From Baffinella frigidus (taxonomy: Eukaryota; Cryptophyceae; Cryptomonadales; Baffinellaceae): a stretch of 13,661 nucleotides of DNA. The notes beneath the pieces are model-generated. The model did no database searches, was not told the origin of the DNA, and saw only the letters and a list, made by a program, of their open reading frames with translations. Location: assembly GCA_026770585.1 (NCBI GenBank), contig MU646410.1, positions 345,410-359,070 on the forward strand, written 5' to 3'. A program made the position numbers and the translations under genes. Shown one piece after another: positions 9,201 to 12,342 of this stretch. Position 1 is the stretch's first letter. Every line of letters begins with the position of its first letter.

Positions 9201-11283
9201 TCAGTCTGGTTGGCTCGCGGGCTATTCTTAAGTTGACATGCTGGTTCTGCGGTACACATCCGTCAGGTTTGGGGCGGTAAAGAGCCCGGGCTCACCAAAT
9301 TGGTGAGACCAAATAGACTGAATCAGACAGACTACCAGCGGGCGGGGGCGGAGCGCAAGAGCCTTGTCTCTCGATTCTCAGGAAGTACCTTCCCAACGCC
9401 CCCACCCTGCGTGTACACGCACAAAGACTAGCTCTGCCTTAGTCGGGACGACTGATCGTTTTAACACCAACAGTCGACGAATCTGTGCCACAAAACAGGG
9501 GTATCAACTGCAGGTCTCCTCGTTTTGAGGAGACCAAATCGAACCAGGTACAGCTAGAAAGTGTCAAAGTCTGTACCCCGTGTTGAGATGCGCAAAACTT
9601 CGAAAGTCCGCACCCCGTGATTAGATACAAAAAATAGTCCAAGGTCAGTTTTGTTTCTAAATTCTAAATTCGAAACCCTAAACCCTAAACCCTAAACCCG
9701 AATCCCTAATCCCTAAACCCGAATCCCTAATCCCTAAACCCTCAAACCTAAACCCTCAACCATCAACCATAAACCATAAACCATAAACCCCAAACACCCA
9801 AACCCCGAACCCTGAACCCCAACCCCTAAACCCCAAACCCCAAACCCTAAACCCCAATCCATCCGCAGACTTCAAGGGGAAGGGCAAGGTGGCTTCTGAG
9901 AAGAAGGAGGTGACTGCTGGGTGCGTACACCCTAAACCCTAAACCCTAAACCCTAAACCCTAAACCCTAAACCCTAAACCCTAAACCCTAAACCCTAAAC
10001 TCTAGACCCTAAACCCTAAACCCTAGACCCTAAACCCTAGACCCTAGACCCTAGACCCTAAACCCTAAGACCCAAACCCTGAACCCTAAGACCCAAACCC
10101 TAAACCCTAAACCCTAGACCTTAGACCCTGAACCCTAAACCCTAAACCCTAAACCCTAAACCCTACACGCTGGCCCACACTTAACTCCAAACCCTAAATC
10201 CTGCACGCGAAACCCGAAACCTGACATCCTGGACCCGAAACTCTGAACCACACTCAGCCCCAAATGAACCCTTAACCCTCGACCCTCAACCCTGAACCAC
10301 ACCCTAAACTCTGGACCCTCATCCCGGAACGCTAAACCGTAACCCCTCAATCCTCAACGCCGAGACGCGGGAAGTACAGGGGTTACTCGAAAGTGAGGAC
10401 ACGCACGGCCTCAGGGTCCCGTAGGGCTATTTCTAGGGGCGTAGGACCACTGTGGGGGCGGTGCGTGTCCTTACTTTCGAGTACTCAATTTCGAGACCCC
10501 TGCAGCACAGAACCGCAGCAGCGTTTCAGTTGTACCGCGAAACGGGATTAGGGTCCAGAATTTAGGGTGTGGTTCAGGGTTGAGTTGAGGGTCGAGGGTT
10601 GAGGGTTCATTTGGGGCTGATTGTGGTTCAGATTTTGGCGTTCCGCGTTCTAAGCGGGCCCTACGGTAGGGCGTATGAGCCTACTGGGCACTTAAGGGAT
10701 AGCACAGAACCGCAACAGGGTTTCAGTTGTACCGCGAAACGCGTTCAAAGCGAGCCGCTGCGATGTCAAACTTCCACCTGTGGCCGGGCGCGGCCTAACC
10801 CCATCCTTATCTCAGAAAAGGGATTCTAAAATTCGTTTTCTTTTCTTAAGTCAATTCCTGTACAAATTCGTCAACTTATTCTTTTCTCTACGCGCAAGTT
10901 GACATATTTGAAGGGGAATTGACTTGAGAAAATTAATTTTAGAATCCCTTTTCTGAGATAAATCTGTACCACACAGTGGGCGTCGCAGATCGGTCCGTTT
11001 ATTTTCATGGTGGTAATTAAGAATTGCTAGTACACAGACATGTTATTAACCGACAATTCGACCGGATTGTCGGTCGAAATCTCCTTGGCAGCCCACTGTG
11101 TGTACACTGCAGAGGCGGTGTGACAGATACACTGCATGGCACGGACGTTGTGGACCCTAAGCCCTAAGCCCAACCCCCCTGAACCCAGAACCCGAAACCC
11201 AAATTAATTCGGGGTTCCACATCAGGCTCAAGAAGTCGGATTCGCTCTTGGACCGCTTGAAGGGGCGAACAGACAGCGCGTGA
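3147..11283 (+). CDS. Eight-exon gene for a small four-helix membrane protein (unrecognised)
   Basis: The model joins 3147-3248, 4117-4206, 4991-5031, 6787-6853, 9079-9098, 9317-9384, 9869-9920 and 11226-11283, giving 165 codons plus TGA. Every junction has GT and AG, and all seven are phase-compatible (0, 0, 2, 0, 2, 1, 2). Hydrophobic segments lie near residues 5-21, 24-47, 53-76 and 85-108, with short charged turns KWKR (48-51) and RAEILR (78-83). The tail is basic and lysine-rich (GKGKVASEKKE), ending LLDRLKGRTDSA. The length and four-helix layout recall MARVEL/CASP-like proteins, but I do not recognise a family. Exon pieces are conserved in several degraded duplicates, which supports coding identity. 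The introns carry telomere-like tracts and MITEs. A recently dead gene is also possible. Confidence 0.6.
3337..3361. repeat. Perfect hairpin, 11-bp stem, in intron 1
   Basis: AGGTCTGAGCA-ACC-TGCTCAGACCT forms a stem of 11 pairs with a 3-base loop. Just upstream TTCTCAGGAG occurs twice (about 3284 and 3304). Function is unknown. Confidence 0.7.
3417..3466. repeat. Telomere-like tract in reverse orientation, intron 1
   Basis: TTTAGGGTCAGGGTTCAGGG and further TTTAGGG units are G-rich on the coding strand, opposite to most tracts in this gene. A fragment of exon 2 begins right after it. Confidence 0.85.
3467..3502 (+). pseudogene. Exon 2 fragment, copy a
   Basis: Reads FAVGLFIYYRWKPTNSTDS in frame, similar to copy c (AALVSIYDKWKPAHSHTP) and to exon 2 (IAVLVSIYYKWK). 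It lacks the exon start and the splice acceptor. It lies directly after a telomere-like tract. Confidence 0.55.
3585..3632 (+). pseudogene. Exon 2 fragment, copy b, with acceptor
   Basis: It follows CAG (3582-3584) and reads LTATIVVLVSIYCKWK, then an in-frame TAA soon after. It keeps the 3' splice site and 5' half of exon 2 and loses the second half. A telomere-like piece (CCTAAACCCTGAACCC) lies just upstream. Confidence 0.65.
3633..3830. other. Intron 1 sequence without recognised feature
   Basis: Apart from a short exon 2-like piece near 3676 (GCAGCTGGTCGC), I see no feature in this stretch that I can support. Confidence 0.4.
3831..3930. mobile_element. Foldback element, 100 bp, arms to the centre
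   Basis: The whole segment is one imperfect palindrome: ACCAAATCTTCGATTTTAGA at the left end and the complement of ACCAAATCGTCGATTTCAGA at the right end. The inner part pairs GCAGAGACCCC with GGGGTGTCTGC around the centre. No clear target-site duplication is seen. It lies in intron 1. Confidence 0.75.
3954..4001 (+). pseudogene. Exon 2 fragment, copy c, with acceptor
   Basis: It follows CAG (3951-3953) and reads LVATIAALVSIYDKWKPAHS. The acceptor and 5' half of exon 2 are present and the rest is replaced. The frame stays open to 4076, and a possible donor (CGG/GTACCC) follows near 4027-4028, so use as an alternative exon cannot be fully excluded. Confidence 0.6.
4079..4112. repeat. Telomere-like tract directly before exon 2 acceptor
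   Basis: CCCTAAACCC-type units run up to AACCAG, the 3' splice site of exon 2. Here the tract itself occupies the branch-point and polypyrimidine zone. Confidence 0.85.
4117..4206 (+). CDS. Membrane gene exon 2 (helix 2 and start of helix 3)
   Basis: The acceptor is AACCAG at 4111-4116. Thirty codons read LIATIAVLVSIYYKWKRGIE and continue IFIFLSVTLF. The donor is CTCTTC/GTCCGC at 4207. Both borders are phase 0. Three further copies share the CAG/CTG acceptor edge or the interior, so the exon start is well supported; the donor is weaker. Confidence 0.6.
4296..4371 (+). pseudogene. Exon 2 duplicate, copy d, donor lost
   Basis: Nearly the whole exon is repeated 165-170 bases downstream: AVLVSIYNKWKRGIE-like frame with M for I (VLVSMYNKWKRGIEIFIF), then LSVTLF. 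The first codons and the CAG acceptor are missing, and the donor position reads TTCC instead of GTCC. Between the two copies is a C-rich stretch with repeated CCGACCCCC. Confidence 0.7.
4403..4558. repeat. Interstitial telomeric array (CCCTAAA)n, intron 2
   Basis: CCCTAAA units, near-perfect over about 4445-4495 and variant outside (CCCTATA, CCCTAAG, CCCCTAA). It is C-rich on the coding strand. It lies between copies of the exon 2 end: TCACCCTCTTC occurs at 4361-4371 and 4571-4581. Confidence 0.95.
4561..4581 (+). pseudogene. Exon 2 3'-end fragment with donor
   Basis: CTCTCTGTCACCCTCTTC followed by GTCCAC repeats the last codons of exon 2 (LSVTLF) and a GT at the donor position. It directly follows the telomeric array. 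Confidence 0.65.
4600..4770. repeat. Mixed-orientation telomere-like pieces
   Basis: C-rich units (about 4600-4622), then G-rich units (CAGGGTTCAGGGTTTAGGG, about 4655-4681), then C-rich again (about 4747-4764). The two orientations are close enough to form hairpins. No coding signal is seen. Confidence 0.7.
4814..4878. repeat. AT-rich (TA)n low-complexity tract
   Basis: An alternating TATATA tract with a symmetric ATACATATATATGTAT core, in an otherwise GC-rich setting. It lies in intron 2, upstream of the exon 3 duplicate. Confidence 0.9.
4903..4920 (+). pseudogene. Exon 3 5'-end duplicate
   Basis: AAG/GTCATTGAGCTGGTGGTC repeats AAG/GTGATTGAGCTGGTCGTC at the start of exon 3 (two differences in 21 bases). 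The telomere-like tract 4921-4986 lies exactly between them. Confidence 0.8.
4921..4986. repeat. Telomere-like tract bounded by exon 3 direct repeats
   Basis: About 65 bases of TAAACCCTGAACCCTAAACC-type units. It begins immediately after the 4903-4920 copy and ends at CTGAAAAG, the acceptor of exon 3. It is a clear example of a telomere-like tract between duplicated target sequence. Confidence 0.9.
4991..5031 (+). CDS. Membrane gene exon 3 (rest of helix 3)
   Basis: The exon reads VIELVVFIVVLAT plus two bases CG, between AAAAG (acceptor) and GTTCGA (donor, 5032). Phase is 0 in and 2 out. Joined to exon 2 it completes a continuous hydrophobic helix (IFIFLSVTLF then VIELVVFIVVLAT). The non-CAG acceptor makes this border less certain. 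Confidence 0.55.
5039..5590. repeat. Long degenerate telomere-like tract, intron 3
   Basis: About 550 bases of 6-8 base units such as CCCGAAA, CCCCAAA, CCCTAAA, CACCAAA and CCCTACA, all C-rich on the coding strand. Higher-order repeats are visible (AACACCAAACCCTACA recurs). It begins 7 bases after the exon 3 donor. Open frames here are repeat translations, not proteins. Confidence 0.95.
5600..5735. repeat. Direct repeat pair with CGCGCCAAAGTTGACG core
   Basis: TTTTTCGCGCCAAAGTTGAC occurs at about 5601 and again about 5689, each followed by ACCG(C/T)GAAAC(C/G)CAGAA. The second copy contains GTTGACGAATTTGTACC, a motif found elsewhere in the window. Confidence 0.75.
5765..5783 (+). pseudogene. 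Exon 3 3'-end fragment
   Basis: GGTCGTCCTCGCCACTCG matches the end of exon 3 (CGTCGTGCTCGCCACTCG). The following bases are ATCC instead of GTTC, so the donor is lost. It is short, so coincidence is possible. Confidence 0.4.
5847..5879. repeat. Hairpin with CACGTGTCTC stem
   Basis: CACGTGTCTC and GAGACACGTG pair around a short spacer containing CCCGAAAAGCGG. It lies in intron 3. Confidence 0.75.
6060..6117. repeat. Inverted repeat, GGATAATTGCAAAGGTTGAC ends
   Basis: GGATAATTGCAAAGGTTGAC is mirrored by GTCAGCCTTTGCAATTAGTC. It could be the core of a larger degraded foldback. The sequence between 5880 and 6060 shows no feature I can support. Confidence 0.6.
6208..6347 (-). mobile_element. MITE with TTATCCGGGG termini, copy 2 (140 bp)
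   Basis: Same length and termini as 2028-2167 but inserted in the opposite orientation (its interior matches as reverse complement). The flanks carry ATTC (6204-6207 and 6348-6351), a perfect 4-bp target-site duplication. The arms are nearly identical for about 60 bases each, suggesting a younger insertion than copy 1. It lies in intron 3. Confidence 0.92.
6353..6396 (+). pseudogene. Exon 4 5'-end duplicate with acceptor
   Basis: GGGGCAG followed by GGTTCTACAGAACCAGAATG parallels the true exon 4 start (GGGGCAG, then GGTTCTACGAAATGCTCATG). Several changes and indels break the frame. The MITE copy 2 is inserted right beside it. Confidence 0.5.
6432..6467. repeat. Hairpin, 15-bp stem
   Basis: TGAGTGTGGGAAGGC pairs perfectly with GCCTTCCCACACTCA across a 6-base loop. 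Just upstream TTCTGAACAGATT occurs twice. Confidence 0.85.
6484..6614. mobile_element. Foldback/MITE-like element, 131 bp
   Basis: ACCACCCTGGAG at the left is mirrored by CTCCAGGGTGGT at the right. The arms continue (AAGTCAATCTCCCATA against TATGGGAGTTGACTT) to an almost perfect central palindrome ATGCACTCGGATTCCGAGTG. No coding capacity and no clear target-site duplication. Confidence 0.75.
6683..6766. repeat. Tandem repeat with GTATACAACGTATACGAAG
   Basis: AGTATACAACGTATACGAAG followed by ATTAACAC occurs at about 6683 and 6719, with a partial third unit at about 6748. It ends about 20 bases before the exon 4 acceptor and may supply branch-point-like TTAAC sequences. Confidence 0.8.
6787..6853 (+). 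CDS. Membrane gene exon 4 (helix 4)
   Basis: The acceptor is GGGCAG at 6781-6786. One base completes the Arg codon from exon 3 and then 22 codons read AEILRFYEMLMYLVGMLVCT and AS. The donor is CCTCG/GTATCC at 6854. The 3' half with its GTA donor is duplicated at least five times downstream, which strongly marks TCG/GTA as the exon edge. Confidence 0.62.
6863..6944. repeat. Telomere-like tract ending in an exon 4 end copy
   Basis: CCCGAAACCCTACTCC and CCCGGAAC units (6863-6929) are followed by GTCTGCACCGCCTCG plus GTACC at 6930, an exact repeat of the last 15 bases of exon 4 and the first three of its donor. The tract is therefore bounded by 18-base direct repeats. Confidence 0.85.
6987..7047. 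mobile_element. Foldback, 30-bp arms, no spacer
   Basis: ATTTACAACCTGAAAGG at the left is mirrored by CCTTTCAGGTTGTAAAC at the right, with the outer TTTTAAA ends also paired. A half-copy lies at about 7708-7745 (GTGTTTACAACTGAAAGGAC). Confidence 0.8.
7048..7248. other. Intron 4 sequence with weak inverted repeats
   Basis: Apart from weakly matching inverted pieces (CAGAATCTGTCC at about 7110 and the reverse of CAGGATCTGTCC at about 7220), I see no supported feature. The open frame on the minus strand has no recognisable domain. Confidence 0.35.
7249..7290 (+). pseudogene. Exon 4 duplicate, copy b
   Basis: Reads MLMYLGGMLVCTAS followed by GTACAAG, so the 3' two thirds of exon 4 and the donor are intact and in frame. 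The AEILRFYE start is absent. A possible acceptor (GAGAG) precedes ATG. Use as an alternative exon would shift the phase, so it is probably a relic. Confidence 0.65.
7296..7361 (+). pseudogene. Telomere-like tract plus exon 4 end, copy c
   Basis: A short tract (CCCTAAACCCTAGAGCCGAA) leads to GCATGCTGGTTTTCACCGCC, then TCG/GTACCCC. This repeats GCATGCTCGTCTGCACCGCT at 7268-7287. The tract is again bounded by direct repeats of about 27 bases. Confidence 0.7.
7371..7575. repeat. Telomere-like tract with CT-rich insert
   Basis: CCCTAAACCC units interrupted by (CT)n pieces such as CATCTCTCTCTCTGAACCC. It belongs to the duplicated block that recurs at about 8090-8245. Confidence 0.85.
7640..7970. 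other. Unique intron 4 sequence
   Basis: Contains a half-copy of the 6987 foldback (7708-7745) and otherwise no repeat or coding signal that I can support. Confidence 0.4.
7971..8077 (+). pseudogene. Exon 4 copies d and e around a short tract
   Basis: GTTATGTACCTGGTGGGAAT at 7971 is a diverged exon 4 copy. A short telomere-like tract follows (about 8021-8050), then GCATGCTGGTTTTCACCGCC and TCG/GTACCCC (ends 8077). It is the paralogue of 7249-7361. Confidence 0.6.
8253..8280 (+). pseudogene. Exon 4 5' fragment
   Basis: CGGTTCTACGAAATGCTCGT followed by GTACCTG encodes RFYEMLVYL, the start of exon 4. The frame is lost afterwards (GTGGAACCAC). Confidence 0.65.
8302..8325. repeat. Short inverted repeat AAACGGG/CCCGTTT
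   Basis: AAACGGG and CCCGTTT are separated by about 10 bases. A second stem follows at about 8389-8424 (TACCAGG with CCTGGTA, and inner AGGT with ACCT). It does not fold as a tRNA. Confidence 0.5.
8478..8499 (+). pseudogene. Exon 4 end fragment, degraded
   Basis: AATGCTGGTCTAAACCGCTT followed by TG/GTATCCC corresponds to MLVxTAS plus donor, with an in-frame stop. A telomere-like tract follows at 8511. Confidence 0.5.
8511..8720. repeat. Variant telomere-like tract CCCGAAAC/CCCGGAAC
   Basis: Units of 6-8 bases (CCCGAAA, CCCGGAA, CCGATA) give way to CCCTAAACCCTAAGG and end at CCCCTAACAG, a good branch-point plus acceptor for the exon 5 copy at 8725. Confidence 0.9.
8725..8760 (+). pseudogene. 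Exon 5 duplicate, copy a, with acceptor
   Basis: After CCTAACAG it reads AATAMWVLNQTD, then TAA in frame. It is the 5' half of exon 5 with a strong 3' splice site. Phase matches exon 4 (phase 0), but a transcript using it would stop unless it spliced at its internal GTGTTG. Confidence 0.65.
8761..8979. other. Intron sequence between exon 5 copies
   Basis: Largely unique sequence with a small telomere-like piece (CCCCTAAACCCTAATC at about 8931). No other feature is supported. Confidence 0.4.
8980..9006 (+). pseudogene. Exon 5 duplicate, copy b, with acceptor
   Basis: After CACCAG it reads AASAIWVLT before diverging. It is a third acceptor-side copy. A telomere-like tract (9020-9075) lies between it and the full exon 5. 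Confidence 0.5.
9079..9098 (+). CDS. Membrane gene exon 5a
   Basis: The acceptor is CCGAGCAG (9071-9078), directly after a CCCTGAACCCTCAAACCC tract. The exon encodes TATAIW plus GT (phase 2) if spliced at GT 9099-9100. The unspliced frame stays open through LNQTDYQRAGAERKSLISRF (to 9166), but there the donor position reads AT instead of GT. The alternative is one exon 9079-9166 with a non-canonical donor; both give nearly the same protein. Confidence 0.5.
9099..9316 (+). other. Putative new intron from tandem exon duplication (218 nt)
   Basis: The exon segment starting TGAATCAGACAGACTACC occurs at 9101 and 9319, an offset of exactly 218. GT at 9099 and AG at 9315-9316 excise one period, and GT+A restores a Val codon, then CTG AAT CAG. 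The intron interior is thus an exon copy plus about 150 unrelated bases, including the palindrome CTCACCAAATTGGTGAG (about 9289-9307). Confidence 0.45.
9317..9384 (+). CDS. Membrane gene exon 5b (start of cytosolic tail)
   Basis: The acceptor is AAATAG (9311-9316). The exon completes Val-107, then encodes LNQTDYQRAGAERKSLVSRF and SG, ending GGAA/GTACCT (9385) in phase 1. It differs from the upstream duplicate in one residue (V for I) and in having an intact GT donor. Confidence 0.5.
9385..9664. other. Intron sequence with one hairpin
   Basis: GGTCTCCTC and GAGGAGACC form a hairpin at about 9511-9533. GTCGACGAATCTGTGCC at about 9473 resembles the GTTGACGAATTTGTACC motif. No coding signal is seen. 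Confidence 0.45.
9665..9866. repeat. Telomere-like tract before exon 6
   Basis: CCCTAAACCC, CCCGAATCCC and CCATAAA units, C-rich on the coding strand, run to within about 10 bases of the exon 6 acceptor (ATCCGCAG). Confidence 0.9.
9869..9920 (+). CDS. Membrane gene exon 6 (lysine-rich tail)
   Basis: The acceptor is ATCCGCAG. AC completes an Asn codon begun in exon 5b, then FKGKGKVASEKKEVTA and GG. The donor is CTGG/GTGCGT at 9921. It is an isolated unique coding-like island between two telomere-like arrays, strongly basic and hydrophilic. Confidence 0.6.
9929..10345. repeat. Interstitial telomeric array (CCCTAAA)n, then variants
   Basis: It begins 9 bases after the exon 6 donor. The first about 70 bases are some ten near-perfect CCCTAAA units, the cleanest array here. 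CCCTAGA-rich units follow (10001-10135), then more CCCTAAA, then diverged CCCTCAA/CCCGAAA sequence. Confidence 0.95.
10237..10650. repeat. Large inverted repeat carrying telomere-like sequence
   Basis: The left arm (about 10237-10330: CACTCAGCCCCAAATGAACC, then CCCTCGACCCTCAACCCTG) is mirrored at about 10546-10650 (CAGGGTTGAGTTGAGGGTCG, then GGTTCATTTGGGGCTG). This explains why the tract at 10546-10620 is G-rich on the coding strand: it is an inverted copy. Confidence 0.8.
10385..10482. mobile_element. Foldback with ACTCGAAAGTGAGGACACGC arms
   Basis: The left arm ACTCGAAAGTGAGGACACGC pairs with GCGTGTCCTTACTTTCGAGT on the right. It sits between the arms of the larger inverted repeat, so the inversion may have formed around it. 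Outer CAGGGGT/ACCCCTG ends extend it to about 10376-10503. Confidence 0.75.
10505..10742. repeat. Direct repeats of 40 bp, CAGTTGTACCGCGAAACG
   Basis: AGCACAGAACCGCAGCAGCG followed by TTTCAGTTGTACCGCGAAAC at about 10505 recurs with three changes at about 10701. They flank the right arm of the large inverted repeat plus a half-copy of the 11728 foldback (10655-10702). Confidence 0.75.
10807..10961. mobile_element. MITE with TTATCTCAG termini (155 bp)
   Basis: TTATCTCAGAAAAGGGATTC is mirrored exactly by GAATCCCTTTTCTGAGATAA. The flanks are ATCC and ATCT, a likely 4-bp duplication with one change. The TTATC end and 4-bp duplication suggest kinship with the TTATCCGGGG elements. The interior carries GTCAACTTATTC and GCAAGTTGACATA. 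It lies in intron 6 (the last). Confidence 0.8.
10966..11105. mobile_element. Foldback/MITE-like element, 140 bp
   Basis: GTACCACACAGTGGGC at the left is mirrored by GCCCACTGTGTGTAC at the right, and an inner hairpin CCGACAATTCG/CGGATTGTCGG lies near 11050. It adjoins the preceding MITE with only four bases between. Confidence 0.65.
11153..11208. repeat. Telomere-like tract before the last exon
   Basis: CCCTAAGCCCTAAGCCC, then CCCGAAACCC. It ends about 17 bases before the exon 7 acceptor. Confidence 0.8.
11226..11283 (+). CDS. Membrane gene last exon (C-terminus, TGA)
   Basis: The acceptor is CACATCAG (11218-11225). One base completes Gly-147, then LKKSDSLLDRLKGRTDSA and TGA at 11281-11283. 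The peptide is amphipathic and basic, consistent with a cytosolic tail. I found no AATAAA-type signal close downstream. Confidence 0.55.
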
Positions 11284-11331
11284 TAAGTCAACTCCGCGTG
11301 ATAAGTCAACTCCGCGTGATAAGTCAACTCC
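11278..11331. repeat. 18-bp tandem repeat containing the stop codon (3 units)
   Basis: GCGTGATAAGTCAACTCC occurs three times in perfect tandem. The first unit supplies the last codon and the TGA of the membrane gene, so each unit carries a potential stop (TGA TAA). Confidence 0.9.
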
Positions 11332-11385
11332 GTCCCGCGGCGGGCCCATCCATCTCGAGACGCCCCCTCTAGCAGTACCGTGCAA

Positions 11386-11497
11386 GGGCACCTCGCTCAT
11401 AAGAAACCGCCCCTCCCTAGGACCCTGCAGTAGGACCATGTCAAGGGTCCTATGGTGGTCCTCGGGGGGTCGGCGTTTCTTATGAGCGAGGTACCCC
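11386..11497. mobile_element. Foldback with CCTCGCTCATAAGAAACCGC arms
   Basis: CCTCGCTCATAAGAAACCGC at 11391 pairs with GGCGTTTCTTATGAGCGAGG at 11472. A third, solo copy lies at 11896-11928 (TGCCTCGCTCATAAGAAACC). It is a dispersed element end rather than a gene. Confidence 0.8.
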
Positions 11498-11573
11498 TGT
11501 AGGGCCCTAGGTGCAGGCCTACTGCAGGGTCCTACGAGGGTGCATGCTGGCAAGGTGGGCAGAAGATGTGTCC

Positions 11574-11704
11574 GGGCCCATCCATCCCGAGGCGGGCCTG
11601 TCTATCCCGAGGCGGGCATCTTTGTCCGAGACGGGCCCATCTATCCCGAGGCGGACCTGTCTGTCCCGAGGCGGGCTTGTCTGTCCTGAGGTGGGCCCAT
11701 CCAT
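11574..11704. repeat. 20-bp minisatellite, about 6-7 units
   Basis: The consensus is GCGGGCCTGTCTATCCCGAG. Units differ mainly in CATCCATC/TGTCTATC. Two inverted units lie at 11973-12011 (CGGGCCCGCCTCAGGACTGA), and single units occur near 11338 and 3060. The open frame across it is a repeat translation. Confidence 0.85.
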
Positions 11705-11727
11705 AGCCCCTAAGGATAGACCCGCCG

Positions 11728-11834
11728 CTATCCCTTGAGTGGCCAGCAGGCGCATGCGCCCTACCGTAGGCCCCTAGGACCTGTCTAGGACCTCTTGGCC
11801 GTCAAATTTGACTGCCTGGCCACTTAAGGGATAG
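11728..11834. mobile_element. Foldback with CTATCCCTTGAGTGGCCAG arms
   Basis: CTATCCCTTGAGTGGCCAG is mirrored by CTGGCCACTTAAGGGATAG, with an internal palindrome GGCGCATGCGCC. A related half lies at 10655-10702 in inverse orientation. Confidence 0.8.
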
Positions 11835-12048
11835 GACAGCGGCAGGCGGGAGCGCGCGCGAGGGTGTGAAGAGTAAACGCGCATGGCGGAGAGTACAGGG
11901 GTGCCTCGCTCATAAGAAACCGCCCCGGAGCCTTCACACGAGCTCCAAATCGGGAAAAAGTTGTTTTTGCCCGGACGGGCCCGCCTCAGGACTGACGGGC
12001 CCGCCTCAGGGCTGGTGTTGCAGTGCACAAGCGGACGCACCTAGTCAT

Positions 12049-12067
12049 TCTCTCTCTCTCTCTCTCT
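12049..12067. repeat. (TC)n microsatellite
   Basis: An uninterrupted run of TC dinucleotides, about nine units. Confidence 0.9.
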
Positions 12068-12093
12068 TCTCTGGAATTCATTTCTCGACAAGT

Positions 12094-12215
12094 GAGGTTC
12101 GAGACTCGAGAAATTATTTCTCGAGAAACGAGGCTCGAGACTCGAGACTCTCGAGAAATGAGGTTCGAGACTCGAGAAATTATTTCTCGAGGAACGAGGC
12201 TCGAGACTCGAGACA
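12094..12215. repeat. 66-bp tandem repeat rich in CTCGAG palindromes
   Basis: Two units begin GAGGTTCGAGACTCGAGAAA at 12094 and 12160. Each contains several CTCGAG or TCTCGAGA palindromes around AAATTATTTCTCGAG. The open frames here translate as RDSRNYFSRNEARDSR-type repeats and are not genes. Confidence 0.9.
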
Positions 12216-12342
12216 AAAAGCTTCGAGACACAACCCTATTTTGACATGTTACGTGTACCAAGGGGAAATGTTGCACTTTCCCATGCGTGTACGGCTCGTA
12301 CAGCCACGCAAGAGTGTGGGGCAGAGTGGCCCTTATTGACAC

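Noticed and set aside
9929-10175. True chromosome end (telomere)
   Set aside because: The arrays are short, degenerate, in both orientations and embedded between unique exons, so they are interstitial.
12094-12106. tRNA gene suggested by GGTTCGAGAC (B-box-like)
   Set aside because: No cloverleaf or A-box at the right distance; the sequence is part of a tandem repeat.
11866-12339. Open frame of 157 codons rich in RDSRNYFSRNEARDSR repeats
   Set aside because: It is produced by the CTCGAG-rich tandem repeat and the minisatellite.
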